A stretch of 64,000 bases of DNA from the NCBI GenBank assembly GCA_036583965.1, contig JAZBQD010000014.1, positions 43,643,490 to 43,707,489 on the forward strand, given 5' to 3'. Position 1 is the first letter of the stretch. Every line of letters starts with the position of its first letter. Both the position numbers and the translations under genes were made by a program. The notes below the pieces were generated by a model, which saw only the letters and a list, made by a program, of their open reading frames with translations, ran no database searches and was not told the origin of the DNA. Shown here in pieces: positions 14,576 through 26,800 of this stretch. This DNA is from Prunella strophiata (lineage: Eukaryota; Chordata; Aves; Passeriformes; Prunellidae).

Positions 14576-17194
14576 AGGCAAGCGTGAAATGTAGAGATCT
14601 AATAAGCATTACAATATGACTGATTTGATTTTGTAATGGTAAAAAGGAAGTCTCGAATAAATACTAAAAGATAGAAAAATTAGCAGGTCAGAATTAATAT
14701 GAAGGAAAAGGTGTCTAAGAATATGTAGAAAGAAATAAATCACTTGACTTTTGTACATAAGGAGAGGGATACTAATACAAGGAAACTAATAAACCACATA
14801 AGCAGATGATATAATTAAGTAAAAGAGTTATCATCAATTTTTCTGAGAAGCTTAAGGCAAAATAACAAAACCTGACACACATGTTTTCCTGATTAGGGAA
14901 AAATAAATTAACACACTTAATTACAACTTACATTTAAGTAAAATAAACATAAGCTGAGAGGAGGAATGCTACGTACTACTGCTACCAACCTAAATTAGAC
15001 TGATGATGATGAGTCCATCGTTAAGGCCTTGTCATTGTGTATTAAGTACAGAAGGTTTGAAGGACAACAGCAAGCTAGGAAGGAGTGATAATCTACAGCT
15101 TCCTCATCTTTATTCTCATCTGGCCTGTTACTCCTGTCAGAAACAAAGCATGTCTGACCTCATCCACAACCAGAAATAATCCTTTAATGTGTTTTTAGCT
15201 ACTGTTCCAGTTCCTTCAGCTTCACTTAACTCACCTACTTCTTAACTTATATTTTAATTAGGGGATTTTTTCTAACCTAGATAATTTTGCCTGAAATGAG
15301 CAACAGCACAAGCAGATCAACCAGCTAATCAAAGGAAACAGTAACCAGTTTCCCTGGCTCAGCTGAAGTGAGCTTTTCAAAAGAAAAGATACCTCCAAGG
15401 CCAGCTCTGACATCCTCCTTCATCCCTTCCTGGATTCCCATTACTCCAATTTATTAATTTACTTATTTTACTAAAACTGCTAGAACTTAAGACACTTAAT
15501 CTGTTACAGCCAAGCCTTACAAAACTTTTGCAATGCATTTACCATGAGCTAATCCCTAGCCAAGATGCAGAAGTTACTTCATGTTTACATCCTCTTTCAT
15601 CTTTTACTGTTAAAGAACTGTAAAACAGTTTTGCTTGAAGCAAAACAAACTAGCAAAGGACACAGGAGGGATTTGGGGCAGGGAGGAAGGCATACAGTAA
15701 ACTCCCATACACTATACAAACTGTAGCTATTTTGACAGAAATGTCTGTATACTTTTAGTCATGTTTTGTTGATATTAAAACCAAAAATTTTAACAAAGTC
15801 CTTTCAATGTAAAATATCACTTTTACAGGTGAGAGGTCAGTCTTTCATCAGAAGCAGCATCTCCAGAGAACAGAGTCCCATTAACAAGTGTTAAGTACAC
15901 ACAAAGACAATTCAGCTATTGCTATATCGATCTTACCAGAAGAACAAGAAACAGCTCTTCTCAAACTACATATACACACTGTAACTGCTAAAACCTGTTA
16001 TTCTTACTCAATTGTAACTTCTAGGTCAGAGATGTCAGTAATTTACCAAAAAATGGAAAGGAGTTAGACAGCAGATCTGGAAACAGAATTTGGACAGCTT
16101 GGACCTAGCTACATCCCCATTTTTCCTTCTTTCTATGCACCATAGCTATGAAGTTTCAAACACAAGGTTTAGAAAGATCTCTGATTTTCAGCATCTTCCA
16201 GCAACAAGACAGTCCCATTGGGCAACAGCTCATTAATACTATTGAGGACTCTTAACAGCAATATTAATTTAGAATGTCCACTAAAGAAGCAATTAAACTA
16301 AATGTTTAAACATTAAAAAATATTGTTCTGCTGCACATTTAAAAACATTGGTGAACTGAAAGCATACAGTCAGCCAATAAATCCATTAAGAATAAAAAAG
16401 CATTCATGAACAGCATATTAATTCCTGCACTTAATTCCTTAGATGCCAGAAATCTGTGGTACTAGCCAAATTGAGACAGAAACTCACAGATTTGATTTTT
16501 TTGATAGAATCAAGGAGGGTACTTGATAAAACTGTCTTTTGGTAAAATCTTGTCTTCAGAAAAGAATAGATTTTCAGAGGTAATACATGTCACTCCAACT
16601 TGAATATGCAACACGTAAGAAAAGTGGACACATAATAATGGACTAATTAACACAGTGTTACAGACTTGATGTCTAGACAAGATAAGACATTTCAAGAACC
16701 CCTGCTACCCGTGCTCACGAAGGAAGAACAAAGAGATAGCCTTTTGTGCAACACTGATGCTGAATAGCTCCAATTATGAATTTAACACCAGGGACACATT
16801 TGTCATCACTTCCGAAAAAAATCACCACACTTCAGCACATTACATGCTAAAAGCATAAGCGGATCCTTAACTATATAAAACCAGAAACTAAACAACTCCA
16901 AAAGATTACCTTAATGTGTAATGCATGCCATTAAATGCAAAGATACTTAAAAAGTGCATGAAATGGTTACATTAGCAAACTATAGACATTCATTGATCCT
17001 GACATGCAGATGCAAAATTCACTACAATGCTGTTTACAAGTAGCCAGACCACTCTTTTAAGCATCTGTTTAACGGGGTTCTACCTCACCATGCTCAGGCA
17101 AATGCTCAGACAACATTTAACACCTTATTTCAAAATTGTAAAAGCAAAGAAAAAGAGGGAAATGCATGTTCAAAGATCTAAGGAAACACCTAAC

Positions 17195-17315
17195 TTCATA
17201 AAAAACCCCAACTAAACAATCAAAAAACATCCCAACCCAGAAAGCCAATTATCTCAGTATTCTATAAAAAAAAAGCCAAAAAACAAAAACAAACAAAAAA
17301 AAAAAAACCCTCACC
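17195..17315. repeat. A-rich/C low-complexity tract
   Basis: AAAAAACCCCAACTAAAC and (AAAAC)n with a final run of A, the fourth such tract left of 20.7 kb. Confidence 0.8.
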
Positions 17316-17734
17316 AAAGCTTTTTATTATGGACAGAACATTAAAAAACACATCATGGGATATATTAAAATATGAGACACACATTAATGCTGCACCATTT
17401 CCACTCCATCACTCCGTGAACAAGAACAAAGATTGAAAAATCTTTGCACCCTGCACCTGGATTGAAGAGAACCATTTCCACAGTACTTGCCATGCCAGAA
17501 AAAAACCCCTATTCTTCCAATCATGAAGTGTCAGAGCCAGGAGGGTTCTACAAATCAACTCTTCCCTGAGAGCAGCAGAGCCCACTCCCAGTGCAGCAGG
17601 TCCCAAAAGCAGGGGACCACACCAAGGAGCTGGGATTCTGCAGTTCAAGGATGCAGACAGAAAGCTGTCTAAAGAAAGTGAGCAGAAACCGTGTCCTTGG
17701 TGGAAAGAAACCATGTTCTGGAATGTGATGGCAG

Positions 17735-17795
17735 CTGAGCTCAAGACACTGGAAGAGGCTGCCCAGGGAAACAGCAGAGCCTCCTTCATTGCAAA
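17735..17795 (+). mobile_element. Possible degraded CR1 fragment
   Basis: ACACTGGAAGAGGCTGCCCA, GGGAAACAGCAGAGCCTCCT and TCATTGCAAATAT resemble the CR1 stretch (cactggaacaggctgcccag, ggagtctccttc, ggagatat). The flanks do not continue the match clearly, so this is tentative. Confidence 0.45.
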
Positions 17796-20706
17796 TATGC
17801 AGGGCGCAGTTTGACAGAGCCCCAAATGACCACCAGGTCATGTTTTGAGGAGATCAGCTGGGTAAGTCCTTATGCAACCTAGGTGTTTCCAATAGGTTTC
17901 CATGCCTGTTGTTTCAAAGATGAGACAAAATATACCCAGGATCTGCAGTCCCAGTTCAGAAATATTTTCAAGCATCTGTGCATCTGCAACCATATCCCTC
18001 CTTTCCAAGTAATATTGGCACACTTCAAATGAAATATATACTTCTAAGTTTTTCTAGTTTGGGAGTAACAGATAATTCTTGGCTCTGTTTAAACAGTATC
18101 TGGATTTTTCCATGAGCAGAACTTCTAGTTTCCTCTCTTTGTGTCACCTTCAGTTAATATTTGCAAAGCTACTGCAGACTCCTAAAAGATAGTCACTATA
18201 CAGCAAACAGCAGCTAGCCCTAGGTTTGACACATTTTGCTCTGCCATCATCAGCACACAAAGAACTCCGTTGTTCTTCAAATGACATGATTTTACACGAA
18301 TGTTTGCAGTAAGTTCCCCATCAAATAAATAATATACGACTATTTTCTTGATGAGCCAGGGTGATCATTTACAATCACGCTTCATTTAAAATTCTGAAAC
18401 TGGCAATTGTGTTCTTGTAGCTTAGAGAAAAGGCAGCGGGCAACTTTACAAAAGAGTGATATGAGCTATACACAAGATACTGATGGACTAATTTAAAAGA
18501 GAACACCTGTATGAATATTTCATTCAGTTAGCTCAAGGGATATTTTTGATTGTTTTTCTTAAGAGAAAAAACAGACTATATCACAAGCTGCCACCTCCCT
18601 CCTGCCCAGGGCATCAGACTGCCTGTTTCTCTGCTCCACAGCAATGGATTCGCTCATTGCGACACCAGTGCATGTTCTGGCAGCACAGTTTTTTGCCTCT
18701 GGGTTTTCCCAGAGGAAATAGTACCATCCTATGAAGTAACATATTTGGAAAATTTTGCTCCTTTTGCAGGTTAGAGCTTTGGAGACAAATGGATATGGAG
18801 AGGGCAAAGCAAAGAAGGCTTTATCAGGAGTCTGGAACAGCCAAGAAATACTTGGCAATCAGGCTGAGAATAAATATGAACCAAAAAGCAAACATCCTTA
18901 GATCTGGTGCTCCAAGAGAAAGAAAAATTTAGGAGACAGAAGTAGAAGTAGTTGAATGGGTCAAACCTCACTTCCTCAAACATTAGCTGGGCCCTCACCA
19001 ACTCTTTAACTTATACCCAGTGGCACATGCCCTGTCTGACTTTATTTCTTACTTACTTTAAATACCTTAATAGCTGTCCAGTGCATACTGAAAAACAACC
19101 TCTTGAAAATCTTGCTTTGCAGAAGGATTACAGCTTCACCATTCTTGCAGCATAAGTCTTTGCAATAAGCATTTTATTTTAGTAATCCTCCCACAAAATT
19201 ACATTCCAGAAATACTACATTATACACTTGAATGAACTTTAACTGAAAAGAAGACCATTGAACCAAATAATTTTTCTGCTATTATTGAGTCTTCAAGACA
19301 AACAATCAGAAATAAACTATGAAAAGGCTTTCTTATAAATGTACAAGCTTACAGTTCACTTTATAGATTTAAATGTCAAGCTAAATTTACTTTTAGATGC
19401 TGAGAACTCAAAGTGAACAGAAGAGTATACAAATTTCTACAGACTTGATTCCATACATATAGGAAGATTCACAGTATTTTATTATGATGACTCATTATGA
19501 TATTCATGATGATTATGAAAATCATCAGGTCCATCTCAACAACTTTTTTTAAATCCAGAAAATTTAATTGCAGATCCAGAAGTTAATTTTAAGTATTGAT
19601 GTGGAAAATATGTAGATCATTTTCCAGTCTTAAGTTTTAATGATTAAGTAAATATCTTGTCTAATTCTTAACAAATTCACAGTGCCTGGTTTCTAAGAAA
19701 ATAAGCATCTTGTTCAATTCAGTAAAATACTTCTGGCATCATTCTAGAATCTTATTTAAATTCTGCAGAAGCTAACAGCTTCAATATTCAAATCAACAGG
19801 AGAAACTGGTTGTGAAAAATCCAAATCTAAGTCATTCCTCAGGCTTTTCTGAACTAAGTTCCTAAAAGTTTCATTTTATAGAACATAATCTAGATTTCCC
19901 TAGAATTAAGTGCAAAGTCTACCAAACACAGTAGCATAAGATCATATGGAAAACAGTATTTGGGTTTTATGACCAAATTTTCATCCATTTTCACTATAAC
20001 CCCATCCTTAGGGCCTAGGGAAATCTAACCATACATTCACCAGCATGAGGCTAATTAATCACAACAGCTTTTTTAAAAAATCCTTTCCTAGCCTGTGCAA
20101 TTTTTTTTCAGTTTGTCATTTTTAAAAGGTCCTAAGTTTATGCACCTGGTCCTAGCTATTTTAGGCCATTTGTGACCCTGTGATCAGATACACAGGGATA
20201 AACCAAATGCATCATGGTTCTCACAGCTACAGCACACTCTGGTAAACTCCATCCCAGCCAGACCCTGCACACATGGAAAGCTGTGCCTACCATGAACATG
20301 AGTATGCAAAGTCAATATTAGGAGAAGAAAAACAAAACAAAACAAAACCAAAAACAATTGAGTAGAAAGCTGGTTTTCAAGTGTCAATAAATAGGAACAG
20401 TGTTGCAGCTCAGGAAATGGCCTCACAGGCAACTGAACAAAGGCCACTAGAATTAAGAGGCAGTCATTGTCTTAGCTTGCAAAGCAGCAGTTGTTGCATG
20501 TAAGTTGCAGAAAACTACCATTAATTTCCATGTGCAAATAAATGGCATGGTTCTTCAGAATTAAACTGGTGGAGATGTTAGCACATCATCTTGAAAAATC
20601 AAATTATATTCATATTACACTACAAGGAAGAGGAAAAAATAAATCAAGGTAATTTTAGCAGAGCAAACCATTACTGTATTAGTGACAAAATGCCAAGGAG
20701 ACTCAC

Positions 20707-20848
20707 CTGTTCAATCTCCTTTGTCTTAGTTGCAATTGCTTTTGAACGACCCAGAAGCTGGCTGTCCTCGTATAATTCCGTAGCTATCCGTTAGATTTGC
20801 CTCTGTTTCCTCTGTTTGCTCAATGTATAATGGAGCTGAAGATCCAGC
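20707..20848 (-). CDS. PPHLN1: PPHLN1 exon, residues 258-304, with one-base frameshift
   Basis: Acceptor TTTTTTTTAAG, donor GTGAGT after GAACAG. The exon starts correctly with [14 protein letters not shown] and TDSY. From [20 protein letters not shown] to EIEQ the family frame continues one base out of step. The exon is 142 nt, while the human counterpart I recall is 47 codons (141 nt). The surplus base lies at the GG of TACGGAATT (20778-20779 on the + strand). As read, translation meets TAA at 20726-20728 in this non-terminal exon, so the mRNA would be a decay target. Sequence error, a polymorphism or true loss are all possible. Confidence 0.88.
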
Positions 20849-23800
20849 CTTAAAAAAAACCAAACAATAAATTCAGTTTTCAGAGAAAAATAACAATTGC
20901 AGCGTGAGAAAAAAACCCCAAAAGCCTAAACACAGTCATCAGAGATATGAGTTTGCTCATCAAGACTATCAGTGAAGTGCTATTGCTACAATCTTAGACA
21001 CAGAAATAGGGATTTTAAACATGAAGGAAACATGACACAATAAAATGCCCCTGTGACACAGCCTAAACTGTGTAAAAGCAATGATGTCAGATAACCTCTA
21101 CCTGCCCATCCACTGAGAAGAAATTTGTGTATGTGGTATTTATAACACCAGAAAGAAAAATCCACAATGAAAGTGCGATTGGTCTTCTGGGAAAGGATAA
21201 AAGTAACAAAAGCAAAGGTATATAGGCATCAACAAAATAAAAATGCTGGCAGGAAAAACTCTTGAAGCTTTCAGGGCCACAGGTCTATTATTAAAGGAAC
21301 TGCAATAACTATCATATAGCAAAAGCAAACGTGTGATTTGAAGATTTCTCCCTCTAGAACAGAAATTAAGACAGTATTCCTATTCCAATGAAAACAGCTG
21401 CCAACTTCAAGGAGTTTATATAAAAAATATAGTAATTCTGTTTTACAGCATTATTTAAATCTTGTATTATGGAACTTTTTTTTTTTTTTTTAATAGTATT
21501 TGAAAATTGAAGAAGATGAAAACTAGATTCTATATTCAAAAATAGAGGTAAAGAATTTTACAACTTAACTAACATGAAAGAGAAAAGCATTAGACAGAAA
21601 AAGGAAGTAAAAAGCTTAAGTGGTCCTGTGAACATATGCTCAAACCTTAGCAGCAACACAAACCATTAAGATTGAATCCCAAATCTTGCTATCCCAGTAA
21701 AGAAAGAAATGCCTGAGAGTGAGTGAAGGCTAATAAAAAGCTCAGTGCAACACAAAATTCAAGTATTAAGCACTACGTAAGATAAACAGGAAAAAGTTAA
21801 GAATTCTTGCAAATCATATGTGACAGCCTACTAATCAAGGTAAGAAGTCCTTTCTTCTAAGACTCAGAATGACATGCCTCATCACCTTCATTAGCATTTC
21901 TACAGCCCACTTTCTTACTCAATAAATTATCTCAGACTGTACCACAACCAACTACAATTGCCTCACTTTGATGCTATTATGTTTAATCGTTTTGCCACTG
22001 ACAATTTTCTCTGAGGCATGGAGGGTGCTTTAACCAACTCTTCTCCATGTGGCCCACTCTGTTCTTTCCTCCCTTGCCTTACCATCCCCTCATCAAGAGC
22101 CACAGTGATATTTCTCTGTTGAACCTCTCAGAAATGTCCATGCATCTGGTTCTCCTTCATACAGTACCACTAGATCGTCCTTGGATCAGCTGCTGCTTTT
22201 CCTTCACTCTAACACTTCCTCCCCTTTTTTCTTTTTAATTGCTTTTTCCATTTATGTATCTAACTAGATCTTCCTGATCACTACTGAGGAGCTGCTCATG
22301 CATTCACCCATTACATCAATGGACAGGACTTGAAAGTTCAGATAAATACGGATTCAGTGAGTTTATTTCTCTAACCTAGCCCTTACATTCTAGAAGTGGA
22401 AATGTGACACTTCCCAAGACACATCCATTTTCCCTAAAATTATTTACAAACAAATTAAAAGAAAAAAAATCAAACCCATTTGAAGGGCTAAGACATGACT
22501 TTGTGCAAGTAGATCCTATTTTGCTTTTTTTAAGAATGCCTCTAAAGTTGAAACAAAGTGAAAGTTAAAGAGAAAATTATCACAGAATTGAAACAGATTA
22601 TTTTAGATTACATAATATTTGGGTTGTTTTAAAAGATAAATACATTTTCCACTAATGTAACAGAACCCAAAAAAGGATAGGATATACCCAATCCAAGAGC
22701 AGTATAACAAATGACTAAGAAGGGCTATAATCTCACTTCAATATAGCCAGGAGTAGAAGACAAGAAGGGGTGAAAACAGAAGGGAATAAACTGGCAAATA
22801 ATTAACATTGATTAATAATGAAATAAGGATTCTGGGGAAAATAAAAAATATACCACTGCAGTAATAAGGTAAGGTTTATTTTTAATATAATGGAGGACTG
22901 CTTTCTGAAAAATAATACATGATATGGCAGGCTGGCACAGCTTGAAATGGAATTCAACAAACCAGAGCTTCTCTCCTTAAGTCTTATATTTTACATGTAC
23001 ACTCATGTTTTGACTTGGAAGTCCTCTCCTAATTTTCAGGAGTTCAGTAGGCATACAGATCTACACTACTACAAGAGCTCCTTGGAGAACACTTGGGAGA
23101 CCTGAAACTTTATTGTGCCAGTTGTAGCTCAACATCAATTCAAATTATACTAACAAAATGTACTGTGGCTTTGTGTATTTTTTCAAAATAAATAAATCAC
23201 CAGGTTATAGTCTCCCTCTCACTCCCTTTCAACAAATATTTAATAGCATAGGCAGAAAAATTCAGGATTAAGTTACAAAATGTGCCTTTATGAAGAGTAC
23301 AGAAAAACAAGAGCCTATTGTTGTAACACTTAGAAATAAGTGGATTAATAATCCTGTCTTACATCATACTCTGTTATTTCAGGTAAATTGCTCTCCTCAG
23401 CCTTCTCTGACTTTTCAGCTGCCCACTTGCTTGCAGCTTCTGCAAGTTCCTTTTCTGATAGTCTGTTGTTCTTCTCCAAGGCCTGTACAAAAACATTATA
23501 GTCAAGGTTTAATATGAAATACACTTACACATGGCAAAAATCTTCAGAATTAAAATAAACAGTTATTCCGATCCCTAAAATATTTTAAAATAGGAAATAA
23601 AGTTGAAATTATTTCATTTGCTGTCAAATTTCTTTAAAAAGAAAAGTGGGTGGGGAGATAGCAAAGAAACAAGAGAGGAGAAAAAAAGATAAATCAGTGA
23701 AGGTCAGTGGACTGCTACAAAACCACTATACTTTCCCAATAAGTTTTATTAAATTCACAGGTCAGAGATAACAGAAAAAATTTCTGGGACCTGTTGGGCA

Positions 23801-26800
23801 CTGAAAGAAGTCAGATACAAGAGTGGAGCGAACTAATAACTCAATGTGATTTCCAGGCATAAAAGGTTGTAAAAAATTTTAAATAAACTGTTAAATACTT
23901 GGTAGGGTATAAAACCTGAGCTAATTAGGGACAAAAAAAAATTTTATACAAACTTTAGGTGATCAGTGCTGGTTCCATTAAAATCCACTATTTTTTAATT
24001 GTGGGAATGCTGAGCATTTATAAGAGAGTCAGTCATGGCTTTATGTTCTTTTAAATCTACCTTCTCAAAAGGAAATTCTCACACAAATAATATTTAAAAA
24101 TTTATTTGTCTCTAAGAATACTATTTCATTTTTACTATCAGAGCAGCAAACGGACAATGACAAATATCAGCTTAGGAACAGCTAGCTTTATAAATCTTGT
24201 TACCACTATGTGGATATTTAGCTTAAATCAATTATATGTATAGAAGCACCCAAAGAATCTATATCACTCTAGCATTAAAAATTGCAACACTAAGACAGGT
24301 ATCTGAAGAAGAGATACAAAAATTCTACTACCTGAAAAAGGCCATAACAATTTCTACCCAATGCCTGTTCCATCTTAGCAAACAGGTAGACAAAAAAAAG
24401 CAAACAAACAAAAAAACCCAAATGAAAGAAACCAACACTCCACGTCTTACCATTAGCTCATTCTAAATTACATAAATGGACCAGTATCAAAACTCCTGTG
24501 TCTCCACATCTTTTGTTCTTACCTCAAGAAAAGTATTATCTAAACACCTCTGTACTGTCCTATGGCATAAATACACAATTCACAGAACCCTTCCAGGGTT
24601 CTGTATCATAGACACCACATTTATCTGAATCTAGAAGTGCAACACAATGTTCCAATAGGAGTCCCTCTTTTCTATAACTGCAAATTACAGAATTACAGCA
24701 GTGAAGTCAGGAGGTGACAAAGTTCAATATGCAGGGATATGAAGAGGGGTCTTAAAAGAAAGGAGTCATATAATTCATAGAAGATCTCACATAACCTGCT
24801 ATATTTCCACAAGCCATAAAAGAAATTAACTAATATCTATTGGAATACAGAAAAAAAAAATCTGTTTAATTTAATCTCACTAAATTTAATTCTATAGGTT
24901 GAATACGTTGATAAATACGTATTAAATTCTGAGTGAATTTTATGGAATAAAGTAATGGTATTTGCACAGGCACACTTCAGCTGAAGAGACAGAACAGGAA
25001 CATATTTCTCAGCTGAAGATAGCAGCAGCTATTTAGGCTGCAAACTTGCAAGAAACAACCAACCTAATTGATCTCATAAAAAAACCTAAACTGCTGCACC
25101 CTGCCCCCAGAAAAACAGAAGTCTCTCTTTTTTTGTATTTTTCTATCTCATCAGTAACACAGAAAAGAAAAAGCCTGCCACTTTGCTTAGCAGCTGTCCC
25201 TGTCTCACACCTTTTGCTCTATGTTGGATACAGCCTCCAAGGCTTACAGTCCATACAGCTAATAAAGAAAAACACAAAAGATTTCATGCCATAGTCAAAC
25301 AGGTGGCTAAGATCAGGTAACATCAACAGATATTAATTCACATGCATGAATATGCAAAAATAATTATAGATAAAAATACCTTTTTAGATTTGCAAATAGA
25401 TACTACAGTGAAAAGAGGTATTGCTATGGAAACATATACCTTTGTAAGACTTGCAAAGCTAAATTATAACATAGAGCATTGAAAATTATCTCCTTTAATC
25501 ACTAATATATAGCATATAACTAATTTCTCAAGCCTTGATAAATTGTAAGACTCTGGCTCTTGAGATGTTCATGTTTTGCCAAGACTGCTTCTGTCACTAC
25601 TTCGAGGTCAGTGAAGCACTTAGGCTAACCTAACTGCTCAGTGCAATTCCAGCCAAGAGGCTGATTCCAAAAAGCTCCACTGACACAGGGCAGTTACATT
25701 ACAAGCAGATTTGGGGACTGAAGAGAAAAGTCAATAAATAGTCATGGAAGTATTTCCATTTCTGCAGCTGATGCATACCCAAAAAATATTTATGCTGTCT
25801 GAGGAAATGACTTCCATCAAAAAAAGTTTCATTTTGCATAGCCTATATGAAGTGGATATCCATAGCCAGCACATACTTGCAAACTGATGGCAAAAAACCA
25901 ATGCAGCATAGATCAGACCTGACTGAAGAAGAAAGCACAACACTTATAGATACAGAGCTCAAGCTCACATTACATATTAACACAAGAGCAAGAAATTTTG
26001 CAATGCCTCCTTGCTCTCAAAGGTGTGTATTAAGTAAGGATTTGATACTAAGTTGCAGTGTACTGAGTCTATAAACAAAATAAGTGAACTAATTATAAAG
26101 TATATTTTATGATCCCAGTCAGAGTAACTTGTGCATAATAGTTTTTATCTTATTTTCCCTATTAACATCACTGAAAATACATCACTTGCCTCCCCCCTTA
26201 AGGACAACTGGCAATCAGCTGGCACAGCAGTTCTAAAAGAGATGTGTAAGAGGTAAGTAGTTAGAATGACATGGCACAACCAAAACCTGTGTTTTTTCCC
26301 CACTGAATACATGGCAGGTGTGTCTGTGTCAAAATGAGTGGTAATACTAACACACTCACAAGGACACAGAATTCTAAGACCATGTCCTATTCCTATTGTA
26401 AGGAATAGGAAATAATATCATAAGGAATATGCACTTTAACAGGCATATGCAGTATCTCCTTACAACTGAGGAAAAAATCCAACAGTGAACAATCTAAAAC
26501 CATAGTGTGAAGTGCTCAAAAATAAAACTCACCTTTGATGAAGGTAGTGTTGTGGACCCTGAAGGTGATGCATCTCTTGATGTTTTCACTGACTGAACTG
26601 TCCTCTCCTTACCTACAATTAAGAAAAAAATTAATGACTGAGAAATTAAAGATACATATTGCAAATATGCTTACTGGCTTACAAAAATTGCAGTGAAATT
26701 TTCTTACATCAGACACGAACCTTATCACCCACAACAGCTACCTGAGAGGGGGTTGGAGCAAGATGGGAATCAAACTCTTCTCCCAGGCAACTACTGACAA

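Larger units (their letters stand above)
6451..20706. other. No gene recognised; presumed PPHLN1 3' intron
   Basis: Holds the four A/C tracts, a weak CR1-like patch at 17.7 kb and otherwise unique-looking AT-rich DNA. The expected next PPHLN1 exons (family motif after EIEQ: VYRQDCETFGMVVKML) were looked for on the - strand and not seen, which suggests that the intron extends past the window's left end. Confidence 0.55.

Noticed and set aside
17409..17825. 138-codon - strand open frame
   Set aside because: Overlaps a probable degraded CR1 piece and has no recognisable domain; other frames are also open.
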